Origin: Lactifluus volemus
Lineage: Eukaryota > Basidiomycota > Agaricomycetes > Russulales > Russulaceae
Reading direction: 5' to 3'
NCBI GenBank assembly: GCA_022376515.1
Contig: WTXI01000006.1
Location: forward strand, 620,001-684,000
Length of the DNA: 64,000 bases
Shown here: positions 23,161 through 34,763 of the stretch, in pieces
How the letters are laid out: each line of letters begins with the position of its first letter
Numbering within the stretch: the first letter of the stretch is position 1
Position numbers and translations under genes: made by a program
The notes under the pieces: model-generated
Told to the model about the DNA's origin: nothing
Databases searched by the model: none
The model's input: the letters and a program-made list of their open reading frames with translations, nothing else

Positions 23161-26100
23161 ATGACTGCCTCAAGTAACAGAACTCCTGAACAGGCGAGAT
23201 CTTACATCTCTGGTGGCCCATCCATTATTATGGAAAGCGAAGTAAAGCAACTCGTGGATATGGTGCTTCACTTAATCATCTTCGGATACCCCAATCACTC
23301 ACCCCCTCGGCTTGCTTTAGGGTGCCACAGTTTCTCAGGCACGAGCTGCCCTCAGGCGGCATAACGATGTCATGGAAGCGGCAGAACGCATATTTGACGG
23401 CGCCTTTGATGACATACCGGACGAAGATAGTGTGGTATCGGTGCCATCAGCGGGCCCTAGCGGAGAGCGTGAACACTGGCCTGCCCCCACGAGGCTTGTG
23501 GTATGTACTCTTCCACGTGCGTTGCCATCTAGTCCTTCCTACGATTGCAGACTCCAGAAGAAGACGACGCACCAGAGGAAGCGGCCGGAAGTGGTGAAGA
23601 CGACAACGAAGGTCGATAAGTTCTGTTGCTTCCATCCCCACTCTTGGCTTGATGTCTCCCTCCTGATTAGATGACGACTACGTGGACTACTGCTCGGACT
23701 ACGAGACCCACGACGATATCCTCAACTCCCAGGTTGATATCGATCCCTACGCAGGTTGGTTCGCTCGATAGGGGAGTGGGCGACGAGCTAAGGGTCCATC
23801 CATAGGCATTTTCTTTTCCAAGGACAGGAGAGAGGAAGTCATCGAAGTCGAAGCGGAGCCCGAGATAACGTATCTACCTGGGACAAATGAACGCGTCAAG
23901 CTGATGACCCAGAATCAGTGGATGAAGGGCTGCCCCGAAGGCGGCGAGCAGGGCTTCTTGTTTAGTGTATATTCTCAACTCGTCGAGGGAAGCTGCCCCT
24001 GTCCCGCTCGCTGCGGTTATTCCGTTCCGAGGAATAAAAGCCATTTCTTCGCCATATTCGTAAGCAGCCCTCTATCTTCCTTTCCTTGTTCACTATCTCA
24101 TCCTCCCGCGAGACCTCTTTCGAGATATATATCAAGCACTTGCGAGGAGTAGTCCGCCAGACTTGCAGGAAATGTCGCAAGGAGTTCTGTTTTGCATGCG
24201 GCGAATCAATTAACGCTCCGAAGAGTCCGGAATCAACGAAAGAGCCGAATGACCATGTCCTCTTCCATTGCTCCAATCTGCAGGGCATTATTCTTGGAGT
24301 TGGTCTTGCGATGCTTGAGCAACTATATCATGACCAACTTCAAAACCCACTTGGTCCCGAGAACAAAGTCAGAACCAGTAAGCGGAGAAGGACAGACCCC
24401 ATCATCAGTACTTCCTTGATCCTTGATCCGGATGACGACGACGATAGTTATCTCTCGCCTCCCGCCCAAGGGAAGAAGTCCAAGGTAGGTATCGGCTACG
24501 CGGGCGATCAGAAAGAGGACGTGAGTGGTCACGCAGATATTCTCCAAGCACCTTCTGATTCCAATCAGACTACTGGACAAGCTGAAGCCCAGGTGATCCA
24601 AGAGGCCAAGGATGAAAAACTGGGCAAGTTGATGACACAACTTCGTATGTATCTCCCGTCTTTGAGGCGCAGCGGAGGCGCCGTCACGAGCGACTACCTC
24701 GTTCATCCGACCGCTCTCGCACATCTCCGCCGGCGATTCAACAACATTTGTTCCTCTCTTCTCAGAAACGATTCACTCACGGACATGTCCGATCGCTCTG
24801 CTGTCTATTTTGAATTATTTGAGTGGCTCGAGGTAAGCTACTCTGCCATTGCTGCGGCATCCGACTGAATCGTGCTAGACGATTTCGAATCACGAGGCCC
24901 TTGCTAGTATGATGGCGATGCCCATCATGGTCGTGTCGTCTGTGCGGACACGTACTCCTAGGAGAGCCACCAACGGGACACTTCCCTTGCGCGAGCGCAC
25001 GATTATCTACGAAGGGAGCTCGGGACCCCGTGAGCTCTTGGAGTCGATAGTCATCCAGGCAAAGGCAGCCATCAAAGGTCTCGAGGGTATCAGGTCCTTC
25101 GAAGCTACGCCTGTTGAGATGACTGAGGAACAGAAGCGCCTCAACAACGACACGAAGGGGAAGACAAAGGAAATCCCTTTGGCACAGTTGTCAGAAGAGA
25201 ACCAGAAGTTGTTTGGATTTTGCCAACGTATCTTAACGACTGCAGATGCCATCGATCGTTCACTGCGGGAGACAAAAGGGGAAAAGTTTTTGGAGCGTCT
25301 TCAAGAGTCCCTTCCGAAGATTTTCTCAACCGATTCGACTTCTGATGAGGTGTTCATTGGCGCCGAAGCGTCCGAAGAGTCTATCCGCCAGACGTATATC
25401 ACTTGGGCTACCCGCGTTCGCTTTGAATATTGCGATTTGACTGTTCCACCCCCAACGGATAAGCCTGCTGCCCAAGATGAGCCACCGCACTATAAGTTCT
25501 ACTACAATACCGAGGCTCGGATGCTTGCATCTTCCGACATTCCGAAACGATCTCTGGCGATCGCGAAAGAGGTACCCCAACCCCGCACTAGGCGTCTATT
25601 ACAACCTCACTGACGCCGGATACAGCTTGCGGTACTCACGACAAATCTTCCCGTGGCATGGGCTTCGTCCATCTTTCTACGCGTCGATGAGACTCGGGTA
25701 GACATTATCAAGGCACTTATAATTGGGCCTGAAGGAACACCGTTAGTCCTCAGCAATTTGTCTTAGTTGCGCAAAAAGTCTAAACCTTCTCCCTATAGGT
25801 ATCAGAACGGATGGTCTGGCTTTCCTGACTTCGCCATGTTAGTCTTCTTACCAAGAATGTAGCTTCCTGTTCGACATATTCCTTGGCCACAATTACAACC
25901 AATTGCCACCCAATGTGAAATATATGACGGTCGGTGTTCTACCCTTCGATTCCACAGCTTTCACACGAATTTCATAGACCAATGGGGGCAAATTCCGATT
26001 CAACCCCAACCTGTATGCGGTATGTCTTTCCGTTATGCCAATCACAGGGAAAGATTGAGGCATTTTTTTACAGGATGGCAAAGTATGCTTATCGCTCTTA

Positions 26101-26728
26101 GGAACATGGGCGGGACCGGGATGGGTGGCCGGCAAATCTACCTTACTTCAGGCAGGTTAACTTGACGAAATGTCCGATGAAACCTTGGTACGATGACTTC
26201 GATCTAGGTCCTCATATCCATTCAGTCCATGATCCTTTGCGAGGAGCCGTATCTGAATGAACCAGGATGGGCCAGCAGCTCGGGCACGCCTCAGTCCATA
26301 GCGTGTATGTCCAATTATGTTTTTATGTCTTTCTTATCTGGCTCACCACGCTCTATCAGATTCTGCAAATATTCGCCGGATGACAGTGAAAACTGCTGTA
26401 CGTTCTCACTTGATTATGTCATTAGAACACCCGTAACTGTGAAGCTTAAAAGATGCTTGGGAACCTGAAGAATATTCCAGAACCGTTTGGAGACATCGTC
26501 CGGACTCATTTCCGCTTGAAGGCGCGGTCCATCTCAGCACAGCTTGATCAGTGGTTATCGCAAGATGATGGGTCACCCACCGTCAATGATGGTGCAGCTT
26601 GCGGGCGTGGAAGCCAGGGTGGGAGTGCAAACGGACTACAGGTAGATATTGAGGAACTGAAGCGGGTGATGAAACAATTACAAGAGGGTGGCAGTTGTTC
26701 GGGTGTCGTACCTCCGAACCGTTCTTAG
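23161..26728 (+). CDS. UBA / IBR-like zinc / E2 (UBC) ubiquitin-conjugating protein
   Basis: A large composite ubiquitin enzyme. The ATG at 23161 begins MTASSNRTPEQ. Exons 1-2 form a UBA-like helix bundle (EVKQLVDM then GATVSQARAALRRHNDV). An acidic stretch follows (TPEEDDAPEEAAGSGEDDNE). A Cys-rich part has CPCPARCGY and TCRKCRKEFCFACGE, resembling an in-between-RING module. After a long helical middle comes a UBC fold of the BIRC6/UBE2O kind: FLRVDETRVDIIKALIIGPE, GKFRFNPNLY in place of HPN, and the catalytic Cys in GKVCLSLLGTW, then LISIQSMILCEEPYLNEPG. It ends ELKRVMKQLQEGG near 26700. About eleven introns; frames join throughout if the intron at 26152-26207 is GC-AG. It could act as an E2/E3 hybrid (inference). 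Confidence 0.85.
26152..26207 (+). other. Probable GC-AG intron in the UBA/IBR/E2 gene
   Basis: Joining CTT CAG directly to GTC CTC ATA gives the expected STLLQVLISIQS. This uses donor CAG|GCAGGT and acceptor ATCTAG. The GT four bases further on would break the frame. A missing base is the alternative. Confidence 0.45.
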
Positions 26729-27020
26729 CATGCAAGACTGGGACTTCTCAGTAGTTTCTTTTTTCTTACTTTTTTTTTATTGTAATTGGTGTAACAGGTT
26801 GGCAATTCAAAGACAGAGGAGCAGTATTGGGAGTGTGCGTGATCGTGTGAATAGTAGTTTCCATATCGGATAATCTGACTTAGGTCATTTCTGTTCTCGG
26901 GCGGCTGCGGCTGTTCAGAGAAACCCAATTAACGACTTACTTATCTAGTCTCTGGTCAACACAGACCTCTTCCTACTACATTATACCATACACTTACTCA
27001 TCTCCCATACAGTTATACAA

Positions 27021-27937
27021 ATGATGGCCTCCATTATGGGCTACTTCACTGGTCGGCGGGACTCGAAGCATCCGCGCGCGATGCAATTGTCTCGTTGCGA
27101 GAGCAACTCATGATGATCGAGAAGAAGGAGGAGCACCTCCAGCGTCAGATAGCACAGGACTTGGCGACCGCAAAGGCAAATGCTGTCTCGAACAAGACCG
27201 GTGCGTCTCACACACACTCTCGATGATCGGTTTGTCCCGCAGCAGATTTTTATTTCTTCTTTTTTTATTTTCCTTTCTCAAGTGGCTACTGCTGCGCTAC
27301 GGCGGAAGAAGATGCACGAGGGGGATCTTGACAAACTTGCTGGAACACGGTTACAGCTCGAGACGCAGGTCAACACGCTCGAGTCGGCCAATATCAACGC
27401 CAATACGCTCGAAGTGATGCGCAAGGGCGCCAACGCGCTCAAAGATATTCATAATGGAATGTGCGTCCCCCTCTTCTTAACTTCTGGAGAACAAATTCTC
27501 TTCTCTCTCTCTCTTCCTTCGTTTTACCTCTTGTAATCTTTTTTTTTTTTTGGGTGTGTGTGTTTCGGTTGTAGGACAATCAACAAGGTCGACGAGACAA
27601 TGAACGCCATCAATGAGCAGCGTGACATTGCAAACGAAATTTCAGAGTTGATATCCAATCCTGCGAACTCCGGCGTCGACGTTGACGAGGTGCGTAAACC
27701 GTGACGAGAAGGGCTTAAGAGAGGACTAACATACAACGTGACTTGCAGGATGATCTCAAGGCACAACTGGCGGAGCTCGAGCAGGAGGGCCTCAACGAAC
27801 GACTCATGACCACAGATCATGTGCCAGTGCACATCCCAGCGGGTACGAGCCGCGTCGACACCCGGCATCAAGTGGCAGTGGAAGAATCCGAGGATGCGGA
27901 ACTCAAGCAATTGCAAGCTGAACTTGCAATGTCGTGA
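27021..27937 (+). CDS. SNF7: ESCRT-III subunit Snf7 (CHMP4 family)
   Basis: The main polymer-forming ESCRT-III protein, acting in endosomal sorting and membrane scission. The ATG at 27021 opens MMASIMGYFTGRRDSK. One base appears to be missing at 27066-27069 (AAGC where AAGGC is expected), after which the frame continues ARDAIVSLREQLMMIEKKEE. Exons 2-4 give AALRRKKMHEGDLDKLAGTR, LQLETQVNTLESANIN, DETMNAINEQRDIANEIS and a tail with DDLKAQLAELEQEGLNERLM, ending at 27937 with a MIM-like acidic helix. Introns are at 27201-27290, 27461-27575 and 27691-27748 (approximate). Read literally, the first exon would terminate after 30 codons, so the break is almost certainly an error. Confidence 0.9.
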
Positions 27938-28443
27938 TAGCTTCTTTGGTTTCGGTACTCTCCCCCTACTGGCTTTTTCCCCTTCATTAATCTTGTAATC
28001 TGATCATCATTGTCATATCATCTCTCTATTCTCCTTATCCTGCTGTCTATCTCATATCTTGCCCGGTGTCATACATAGCTCCGCGAATGTCCGTCGATTG
28101 CAATGCAATATCTCCCCTATTTTCTGTACACCGAACTTAATACTCGCTCATTTAAGAGGCATGACGCGAGGTGCGTGATAGTAAGATAGTTATTGACTTC
28201 ACTGAAAACCCCGAGAACGTGTGGTATACAGTACATTTGTAGGCGGTGAAGCAGGCACCGCGCATCTTGGCGTCTAGGCGCAGACACAGATGAGCTATAA
28301 AGTTATGAAAGCTTTGACAATGAATGCGTAGTCCGGGAACCAGTGGGGGCGACAATGTGAGCAAGCAACAAAACTGCAAAGCGAGGCGTGAATGGGGGAG
28401 ACAACTCCAATGATGTTGGTGAGGGATGAGATCTGAACCATGG
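27938..28443. other. Convergent intergenic region, Snf7 / Nem1
   Basis: The 3' flanks of two convergent genes. An early part rich in CTCTT/TCTTT and ATCATC fits 3' UTR and polyadenylation sequence. No gene seen. Confidence 0.45.
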
Positions 28444-29972
28444 TCACGAATAACCCCGGATGCCGAGCACGCGTCGAACATCACTTATAAACCGCAAAGA
28501 GTCCAGCATGGGCAGGAGGTCAAGCAATGCCTCATCCGACGGATCGTGTGTCCAGCCTTCGATCGGAATGGCGTTCACTACGAAGCAGCGTCGGGTTACG
28601 TTAAGCGACCACGCCGATTAAGCGAGAGCAGGAATACGCACTCTCGTTCTCGCTATAGCAAATAGGCGAATTGTCAACGAAGCAAACCCGCGCAAGGTCC
28701 TGCTCAACAAGGGAAAGATTCTTGGTGTATGATCCGTTTGGTAGCTGGGTACAAGACTACATCCAAAGAGAATTAGGGGAGAGCTGATCAAGGTAGGCAA
28801 TGAGGCGCTCCTACCTCGCGAAAGAATCGGCGCCCGAGAATGCCTTGTCCAGCATCTAGCCAATCAATGACTGGATCTGCGTATTCTCGCATGGATGCGG
28901 TAAAAATGACGAGTGTGTACCAGGAAGATACCTGGGTGACACACGGTCGTTAGATCCGTTTAGATGAGTTAGAGTGACCCCAGGTGACCACACGTACCTT
29001 GCGCAAAAAGAAATCTACAAAAGGGCGCTTATAAACGTGGTAGAGCGTACTGCGGCCGCCCATGACTACTTCTACGGTGTGAGACGCTGCCGAGCGTGCA
29101 CCGAACAAACCGCGGATGCCGGGAGCTGGAAGAGGTCGGGAAGTTGAATGGATGAGGGTCTCATCAAGGTCGAGAATGAGCGTCTTGGGGGAGTGGAATG
29201 GGGTTCTTCGAGGTGTGATTGGTAAGCCGGTGCTGGAAGAATATGTGGGTGTCGAGGCACGGGATGGAGGTGGCGTAGGCATTAGGGCAGCAAATGCCTG
29301 CGGTGGGGGATAGGCCAAGGAAAACCGGCTTGAAAGGGCTGTATTTGACACAGGTGGGCCTGCAGGGATGATGGAGTCGGGAAGTGGGTTGATAGGCGAA
29401 GATGAGGAATGGATTGAGGAAGGTGAAACCGCCACCGACTCGGGAGGGGACACGGCTTGCTCGGAGGACACTCGAAGAACAGGAGTGGCAACCGTACCTC
29501 CTCGTCCTCCGATTGAAGGCTTCTCCCCTACGAGGACGCTCTTTGGCCCAAGTCCACGCGGGGGGAACCTGCGACCATGCCACACGTCGTCCATGCGGAG
29601 GGAGGTCGCAGCAGCGCAGAGAACATCCCAAACGAGCTCAAGGAGGCGTATAAAGAAAATACGACGAAGGATGCTCCGAGTTGTGGACTGGGGCTTCGAG
29701 CAGATGGCAGCGCGGATGGACGAACTGGGGGGAAGGACAGGTATGCGAGGGAGAGAAGAAAGGGAACGACGGGAAAGTGGAGGTGGGGCAAGGAGAGATC
29801 TGAGAGACCAAGTGGTGGACTGTACCGAAGGCTGGCCCGTGGTCGGATCATCTAATGAGGGAGAAAGTTGCATAGACAGATGAGCAGCGTATTCAGTGGA
29901 AGGTGTGTTGGGAGGTGCACGCGTCGATGCGAGAATGTCGAAACGGCGGGAAATATAAGTGAGTGAGTTCAT
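28444..29972 (-). CDS. NEM1: Nem1/Dullard-type (CTDNEP1) membrane phosphatase
   Basis: Catalytic subunit of the Nem1-Spo7 phosphatase, which dephosphorylates the lipin Pah1 at the nuclear envelope/ER. The start is placed at the ATG at 29972 ([10 protein letters not shown]). A longer frame to 30125 exists but looks non-conserved. There is a hydrophobic segment near residues 100-130 ([19 protein letters not shown]), a Ser/Pro linker, then the HAD/FCP core: [14 protein letters not shown] (D-x-D-x-T), [16 protein letters not shown], and after an intron [20 protein letters not shown]. Next come [51 protein letters not shown] and [11 protein letters not shown], with the stop at 28444. All frames join. 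Secure. Confidence 0.92.
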
Positions 29973-30181
29973 GTTGGGCGAGTCGGAAAAAGGGATTAAA
30001 AGAGCCTTTGGGGGGGAGGCAGGTGCGAGTGTAAATACTTCTTGGCTTGGCTTTGCTCGAAATAACTTATTATGGGGTTCCACTGCGATTCCGATGGGGT
30101 TCCTGGGGTTTCCGGGGTTCCGCATTACGTACGTGTATCGGAGCTAACACGCATACAACTACCACACACACCACTGTACAA

Positions 30182-32186
30182 CTACAACCTCGAACGCAGC
30201 AGTCCTCCTCTCTCATCAACACCGTTTACGTATCTCAATCTCTCAGGCGTCAGTTGTTCCAATCTTGTGACACCCAGTAGTTGCATCCCTAGCATAATCT
30301 CCTCTCGCATAACTATCCTTCCTCTGTTAGTACCCAGTCTGTTGAACATATCATCATCCTTACTTTCAATCACTCGCATACAACCATCTCACCCCACACA
30401 CCATTCGCATATAGGAATGCACGCCCGAGTCCGACTGCCCGTGCTCCCAGGCAAAGTGCTTTCAGCACGTCCGTCCCTCGAGTCACTCCTCCATCGATAA
30501 ACACGTGGTGCTTATCCAACAAGTCTGGCCGTACCTGCCGCATCTCGTACAGCACTGACATCGGTGCTGGGGCGCTATATGCACGCCCATGGACCATTTC
30601 CTGTCAACTCATGTGGGAAGATACTTACTAGTCCAATTCGCGCCCGCCATGGTTGGACAAAACAATGCCGTCCACTTTATACACATCCAAGGCGCGTTCG
30701 GCATCCTGAAACATTACTCTCATAAGCATTCCTCCATCGTCACTAGTGGACACTTACTTCCACGCATTGAATTCCCTTGATGATAAGCGCAAGTCTTGTC
30801 ATGCTTCGTATCCAGAGAATGTCATCCCCTAGAAACGCCCCATCAAATTCTCGGTTCCTCGGACCATCACGTCACTTACAACACACGTCCGGGTCTTGGT
30901 ATCCGCCTATGGACTATACGTTCCGTTAAACACCCCTATCTTGTCGCGAATCTCTAGAGAAAATTTCACTCACCTGCGCTACTCCCGTCCCTTCCCTCGT
31001 GCCTGCTTCTCTGTCCGCAGCGGGTCCTTCCCAGTCTCCTTTGGTGCGCTGATCGAGTTCGCGCTTCCCTGGCATCGCAGCGTCCACTGTCAGCATGATG
31101 GCGCTAAAACCATCGCTCTCCAACCCTCGTATGAGCTTTTCGGACGCGGCACGGTCTTTGTTTATATATAATTGGAAAATCAAGTGTTGCTGGGGCTGCT
31201 TGACCGATATTATTTCAGCTATGGTGCAACTTGCATTAATTGAGATCTGCGGTCCGGCATCATAAACTTAATTTCCTCTACCGACTTGCAACGTACCCCT
31301 TGAAGGATTCCTGCCCTGCCTGCCGCGCGTACTAGGTTGACCTCTCCATTAGGGTGGCCCAGACGTGCCAATGCTGCAGGTGAGATGAAGATGGGCAATG
31401 AAGAAGGCATGCCCATATCATGCTCGTCGTGGAAACTTTGGAAACTTTGTTCATCCTACGCCCGACCCATTATGCGAGGCTGTTACAAGCTGACAGTCAC
31501 TTACACAAGTGGACGAAACCAGAAGCGAGAAAATGATTTGCGGTTCTCCGCGAAAGCTAACGGTCAATTAAGGCGGGAGTCTAGAAATACCGTTCAATAC
31601 TCAACTAATCTCGTCGTCCCCACCTCCGCGATAGTAAGCCCAAGCTCTTTTACTAAGCACGCTCTTTGCCAGTTTCTGCACATATGTATTCACTTTGGAG
31701 AGCCTTCAGAGGGAGCGAAAAGGTCCTTACTTCAATTTCCGACAGGTTCAACACGGCACGTGGATGCGGGAGTACCAGCCTCGCCTTCGCAATGCGGTTC
31801 TCCTCAGCCGTTGGCTCACTCACGATGCGGGGCACCGTAGTCGGGTCGATGGGTCCCATGCGCGCTGAGCGCGGAAGCGTATCAAGCACGCCGGGAGAAT
31901 GTATCGATAAAAATTCCTTACTATACGCCGGTCAGTCTTCATCAGTGCGCTCATCGGTGCGTGCAGGGACGGTATGAGCCCACGTCGCATCCTTCCCGGC
32001 GTATTTAAGGAGCGGTCCGGTCCCTCCAGGGTGCGAGGATAGGAATACAGTCAAGTCGTACACGATTCCATTTATTACGACCCAGAGCGATGATAGGGTC
32101 GTGTGACCTTGTAACTCGGTGTATGACACGTACCCTCGTGATTTCTCGGATGAGCTCCCGGCCTCGGCAACATGTGTGTCATTCAT
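30182..32186 (-). CDS. CYB2: L-lactate dehydrogenase, cytochrome b2 type (FMN-dependent)
   Basis: A flavocytochrome b2-type alpha-hydroxyacid oxidase, normally in the mitochondrial intermembrane space, passing electrons from L-lactate to cytochrome c. The ATG at 32186 leads into a cytochrome b5 domain ([16 protein letters not shown] and [19 protein letters not shown]). The FMN barrel reads [112 protein letters not shown] (catalytic His), [19 protein letters not shown] and [11 protein letters not shown]. Two frame breaks fit missing bases, near 31414-31420 and 30384-30391. A mitochondrial presequence is absent from this start. An upstream Arg/Ala-rich frame opening at 32599 is a candidate first exon. 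The tail after [15 protein letters not shown] ends at 30182. Confidence 0.85.
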
Positions 32187-33530
32187 GTCAAGGTGGAGTG
32201 GGTTGAGAAGCCCATGCGCGGCCTAGGCATCGGATCAGTAAACTTAGGCAAGACCTTGGGTTAGGGCCACATGGCGAAGGCTCTGACGGCGAGAATACAG
32301 AAGTGCCGTAACAACTACAGGGATTGATATCCCCTCCGGGACGGGCTCGAGGTCGGAGCTGACCCACAGCCTGCGTCGACCAGATCCAATGAAAAAGAAC
32401 AAGGACAAAACTATTCAGGTGGTGAGTCATATAGACGTACCATTCCAAGAAAGCTCATAGAGACTACAGCCCACCGCCACGGCAGTTTTGGGTGCTCACA
32501 CGCCGAGTAATCACGGTGGCGGCGGAGGTCCGCAGAGCAGCAGCAGGAATACACAAGACCTGCGGCCGCTCTAATGGCGCCACGCATGCACGCCGCCATG
32601 AGAATGAAAAGAATTTAGAGATCATGGCCATCAGGAAGAAAGGGGCGTGAAATTTTGGGAGGAAAGGACCACCGCAAGGCAACCGGCAGGCAGGGGCATC
32701 ATTGTGAAAGTCACGAACCAGCTCCACTGCGGCCCGGCGTGATCGATTTATTGGAATTGGAACAACACGCGTATCAGCGAGTGTCATCTCGCCTCCTACC
32801 GTTCTGTTCCGCGACCGCCCCTGCTAAACTACGACTGGTCTAGGTTTTTCGGCTACGGGACTTGGAAGGAAGGAGTACGCGAACTCCCCTGTTTGCTGCT
32901 ATTTCTGGAAACCGCAGGCAACGCCGGTGTTCTCGCGAACACCACCCACCTCGGCAAAGCTCATCGCGAACGGCTGATGGGATACGCCCGCCTGTTTTCG
33001 AGAAATCCAATACCGGGCCGGACCGGACTAGATGGAAGTCGGACTTCTGACACGCTGTGCTCACAAAGAATTCTAAATCTAAGTAGAAGATTAGATGGTC
33101 GATGGATCAATAAGTGGTGCTTGAGATACTTTACCATGTGACGGCAGCGAGATATGCCATTTACGGGCGTGACCTTAATCTGTTTCAGCCTTTGCGAACG
33201 TGGTCTGACACGTTCGCGATGAAAGGAAGAACGAGGGCTCAGACCACCATTTCAATGCACCACGTGCGAACGATATCTGATGTTTGGCCCTGACTGTCTA
33301 TAGATAACAGACGACGGGCTTCAAATCGATGATCATATACGGGTTTCCCCACTACCCAATCCCAAAGTGTAACCTATGCAGATCTTTGAACCTCGCGGGT
33401 TCACATTTTCTAGGCCTTGCGTCAACAATTGAGCGCGGTGTTAGAAACACGGAGTCTACCCTTGCCAGTCACGCAGCGGGGAAAGCACTTGTGTATCTCG
33501 GTAGCATGATTGACATTCAATAAGGATGGG
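32187..33530. other. Upstream region of the lactate dehydrogenase gene
   Basis: About 1.3 kb. On the minus strand at 32464-32599 there is presequence-like coding potential (MAACMRGAIRAAAGLV; in another frame AALRTSAATVITRRVSTQ) ending at a donor-like GTACGT near 32440. That would suit a 5' exon of the lactate dehydrogenase, but the frames do not join. The remainder shows nothing I can name. Confidence 0.35.
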
Positions 33531-34713
33531 CTAGAGCTTCCAGACCTGCCCAGCTTCGAATCCTAGCTCTGCCAAAATGCCGCCCACCATTCCTTGCGAG
33601 TAATTTTTGCCATATGGGCCAGCAATAGCGGCCACCATCCTATTTATTCCTATCTGATCAAACGGTCGGGGCAAAGGGGAGACGGCTAAAGGACGTACCG
33701 TTCTGGCCCGCAAACTAGGACGAGAACGTTCTTGTCTCTGATATCCTCATCCCTGACACCTTCACCCAGAGGCTACTAATCCAAGATGCCCACGTTGAAA
33801 TCTTGTCAGGGATCCCAAGAGAATGTGCGATGGACGATTTGTCTATTCTGCCCACCTTGAGGTGTCTAACGACACTCTCGGGTGGTGGCGCCCCAGATGC
33901 ACTGTCCACGAATAGCTGCACCCGAAAGTGCTCAGGGTGCGCAACAGCAAAGTCAATCAGAGGTTGCAAAAGGGGCAACGGCGGAAGCTCCGCCAGACTC
34001 CGGGACGCGTGAAGAAGAGTGAAGCGAGTCTTCTTGGTAGCCGCGACGTGATTACCTCGGAGAAGTTGGCGAAACAATAACTGATGAAACGGTGAAAACC
34101 CCGTTCCACCTGATATCTTGAAGAGGAGAGTAAGCGACCCAAGGCGGTCGAAGAAAGAGGGGAAGGAGACGGCATACCATCAGAACCTCATCCCACCTTC
34201 CTTCGTAAAACGGGAACGGTTTTGACGGTCCACGGATTTCAATGGTATCTCCGGCTTGCTTGGAATGCAACCACCTCCCTACTTCGCCTAGTTGATATCT
34301 TTTAATCCAAAGTCTAATGTTGCCGTTCTCTTCGAATCCAAAGAGCGGTGTGTAGGGCCGTTCGACCTGAATATCGTCGTCTTTGATAAATATTGACCAA
34401 ATTGGATCGAGTGAAGGTGCCTTTTCATCCGCAGTACGAGAGTCGGTGGGTATCGATAGAGTCAGAACTGCCAAGTCTGGTCCGACTTGGGTATTGTCGG
34501 AAACGGTGGCAGGAATGAAATAATCTGGGGAGAGCGGTTTGTGACGGAAAGTGGGAGAACCGCGATATTGGAAGGCCATAGGAAATAAGACGAGACGAGT
34601 AACCCGGTAGATGTGAAGAATACAAAAGAGGAGAAGCGGAGGCGAGATGACGTGGATGTGCTAGTTGTTGATGTCGAGACAAAGCGTGCAGATAGCAAAC
34701 GGGAGCGAATCAT
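33531..34713 (-). CDS. Cytochrome-b5-reductase-like mitochondrial FAD/NAD oxidoreductase
   Basis: A ferredoxin-reductase-fold flavoprotein of the cytochrome b5 reductase (Mcr1/CBR) group. The ATG at 34713 gives a typical mitochondrial presequence plus membrane segment (MIRSRLLSARFVST, then FSSFVFFTSTGLLVSSYFLW). A frame break near 34558-34566 (one missing base fits) precedes PLSPDYFIPATV. FAD/NAD features are VERPYTPL (R-x-Y-T/S), GEVGRWLHSKQAGDTIEIRGP, and after an intron ISGGTGFSPFHQLLF (nucleotide loop), TRFTLLHASRSLAELP and VLVLVCGPERMVAAI (C-G-P-E). A second break near 33765-33775 lies before the last intron. The stop is at 33531 after GGILAELGFEAGQVWKL. It diverges from the C2H2 gene by only 50 bp. 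Confidence 0.82.
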
Positions 34714-34763
34714 TTGTCACCACTTGAACTTGAACAACTTCACTATTAGTACACAACATCGCT
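34714..34763. promoter_or_regulatory. 50-bp divergent gap, b5-reductase-like / C2H2 factor
   Basis: Two divergent ATGs lie 50 bp apart, so promoter elements of each gene must fall in the other's transcribed region or first exon. It contains TTGAACTTGAAC, a direct repeat of 6 bp. Confidence 0.4.

Noticed and set aside
29164..29883. Long open frames on both strands opposite the Nem1 linker
   Set aside because: The minus-strand frame with D-x-D-x-T phosphatase motif is clearly the gene; the others have no conserved content.
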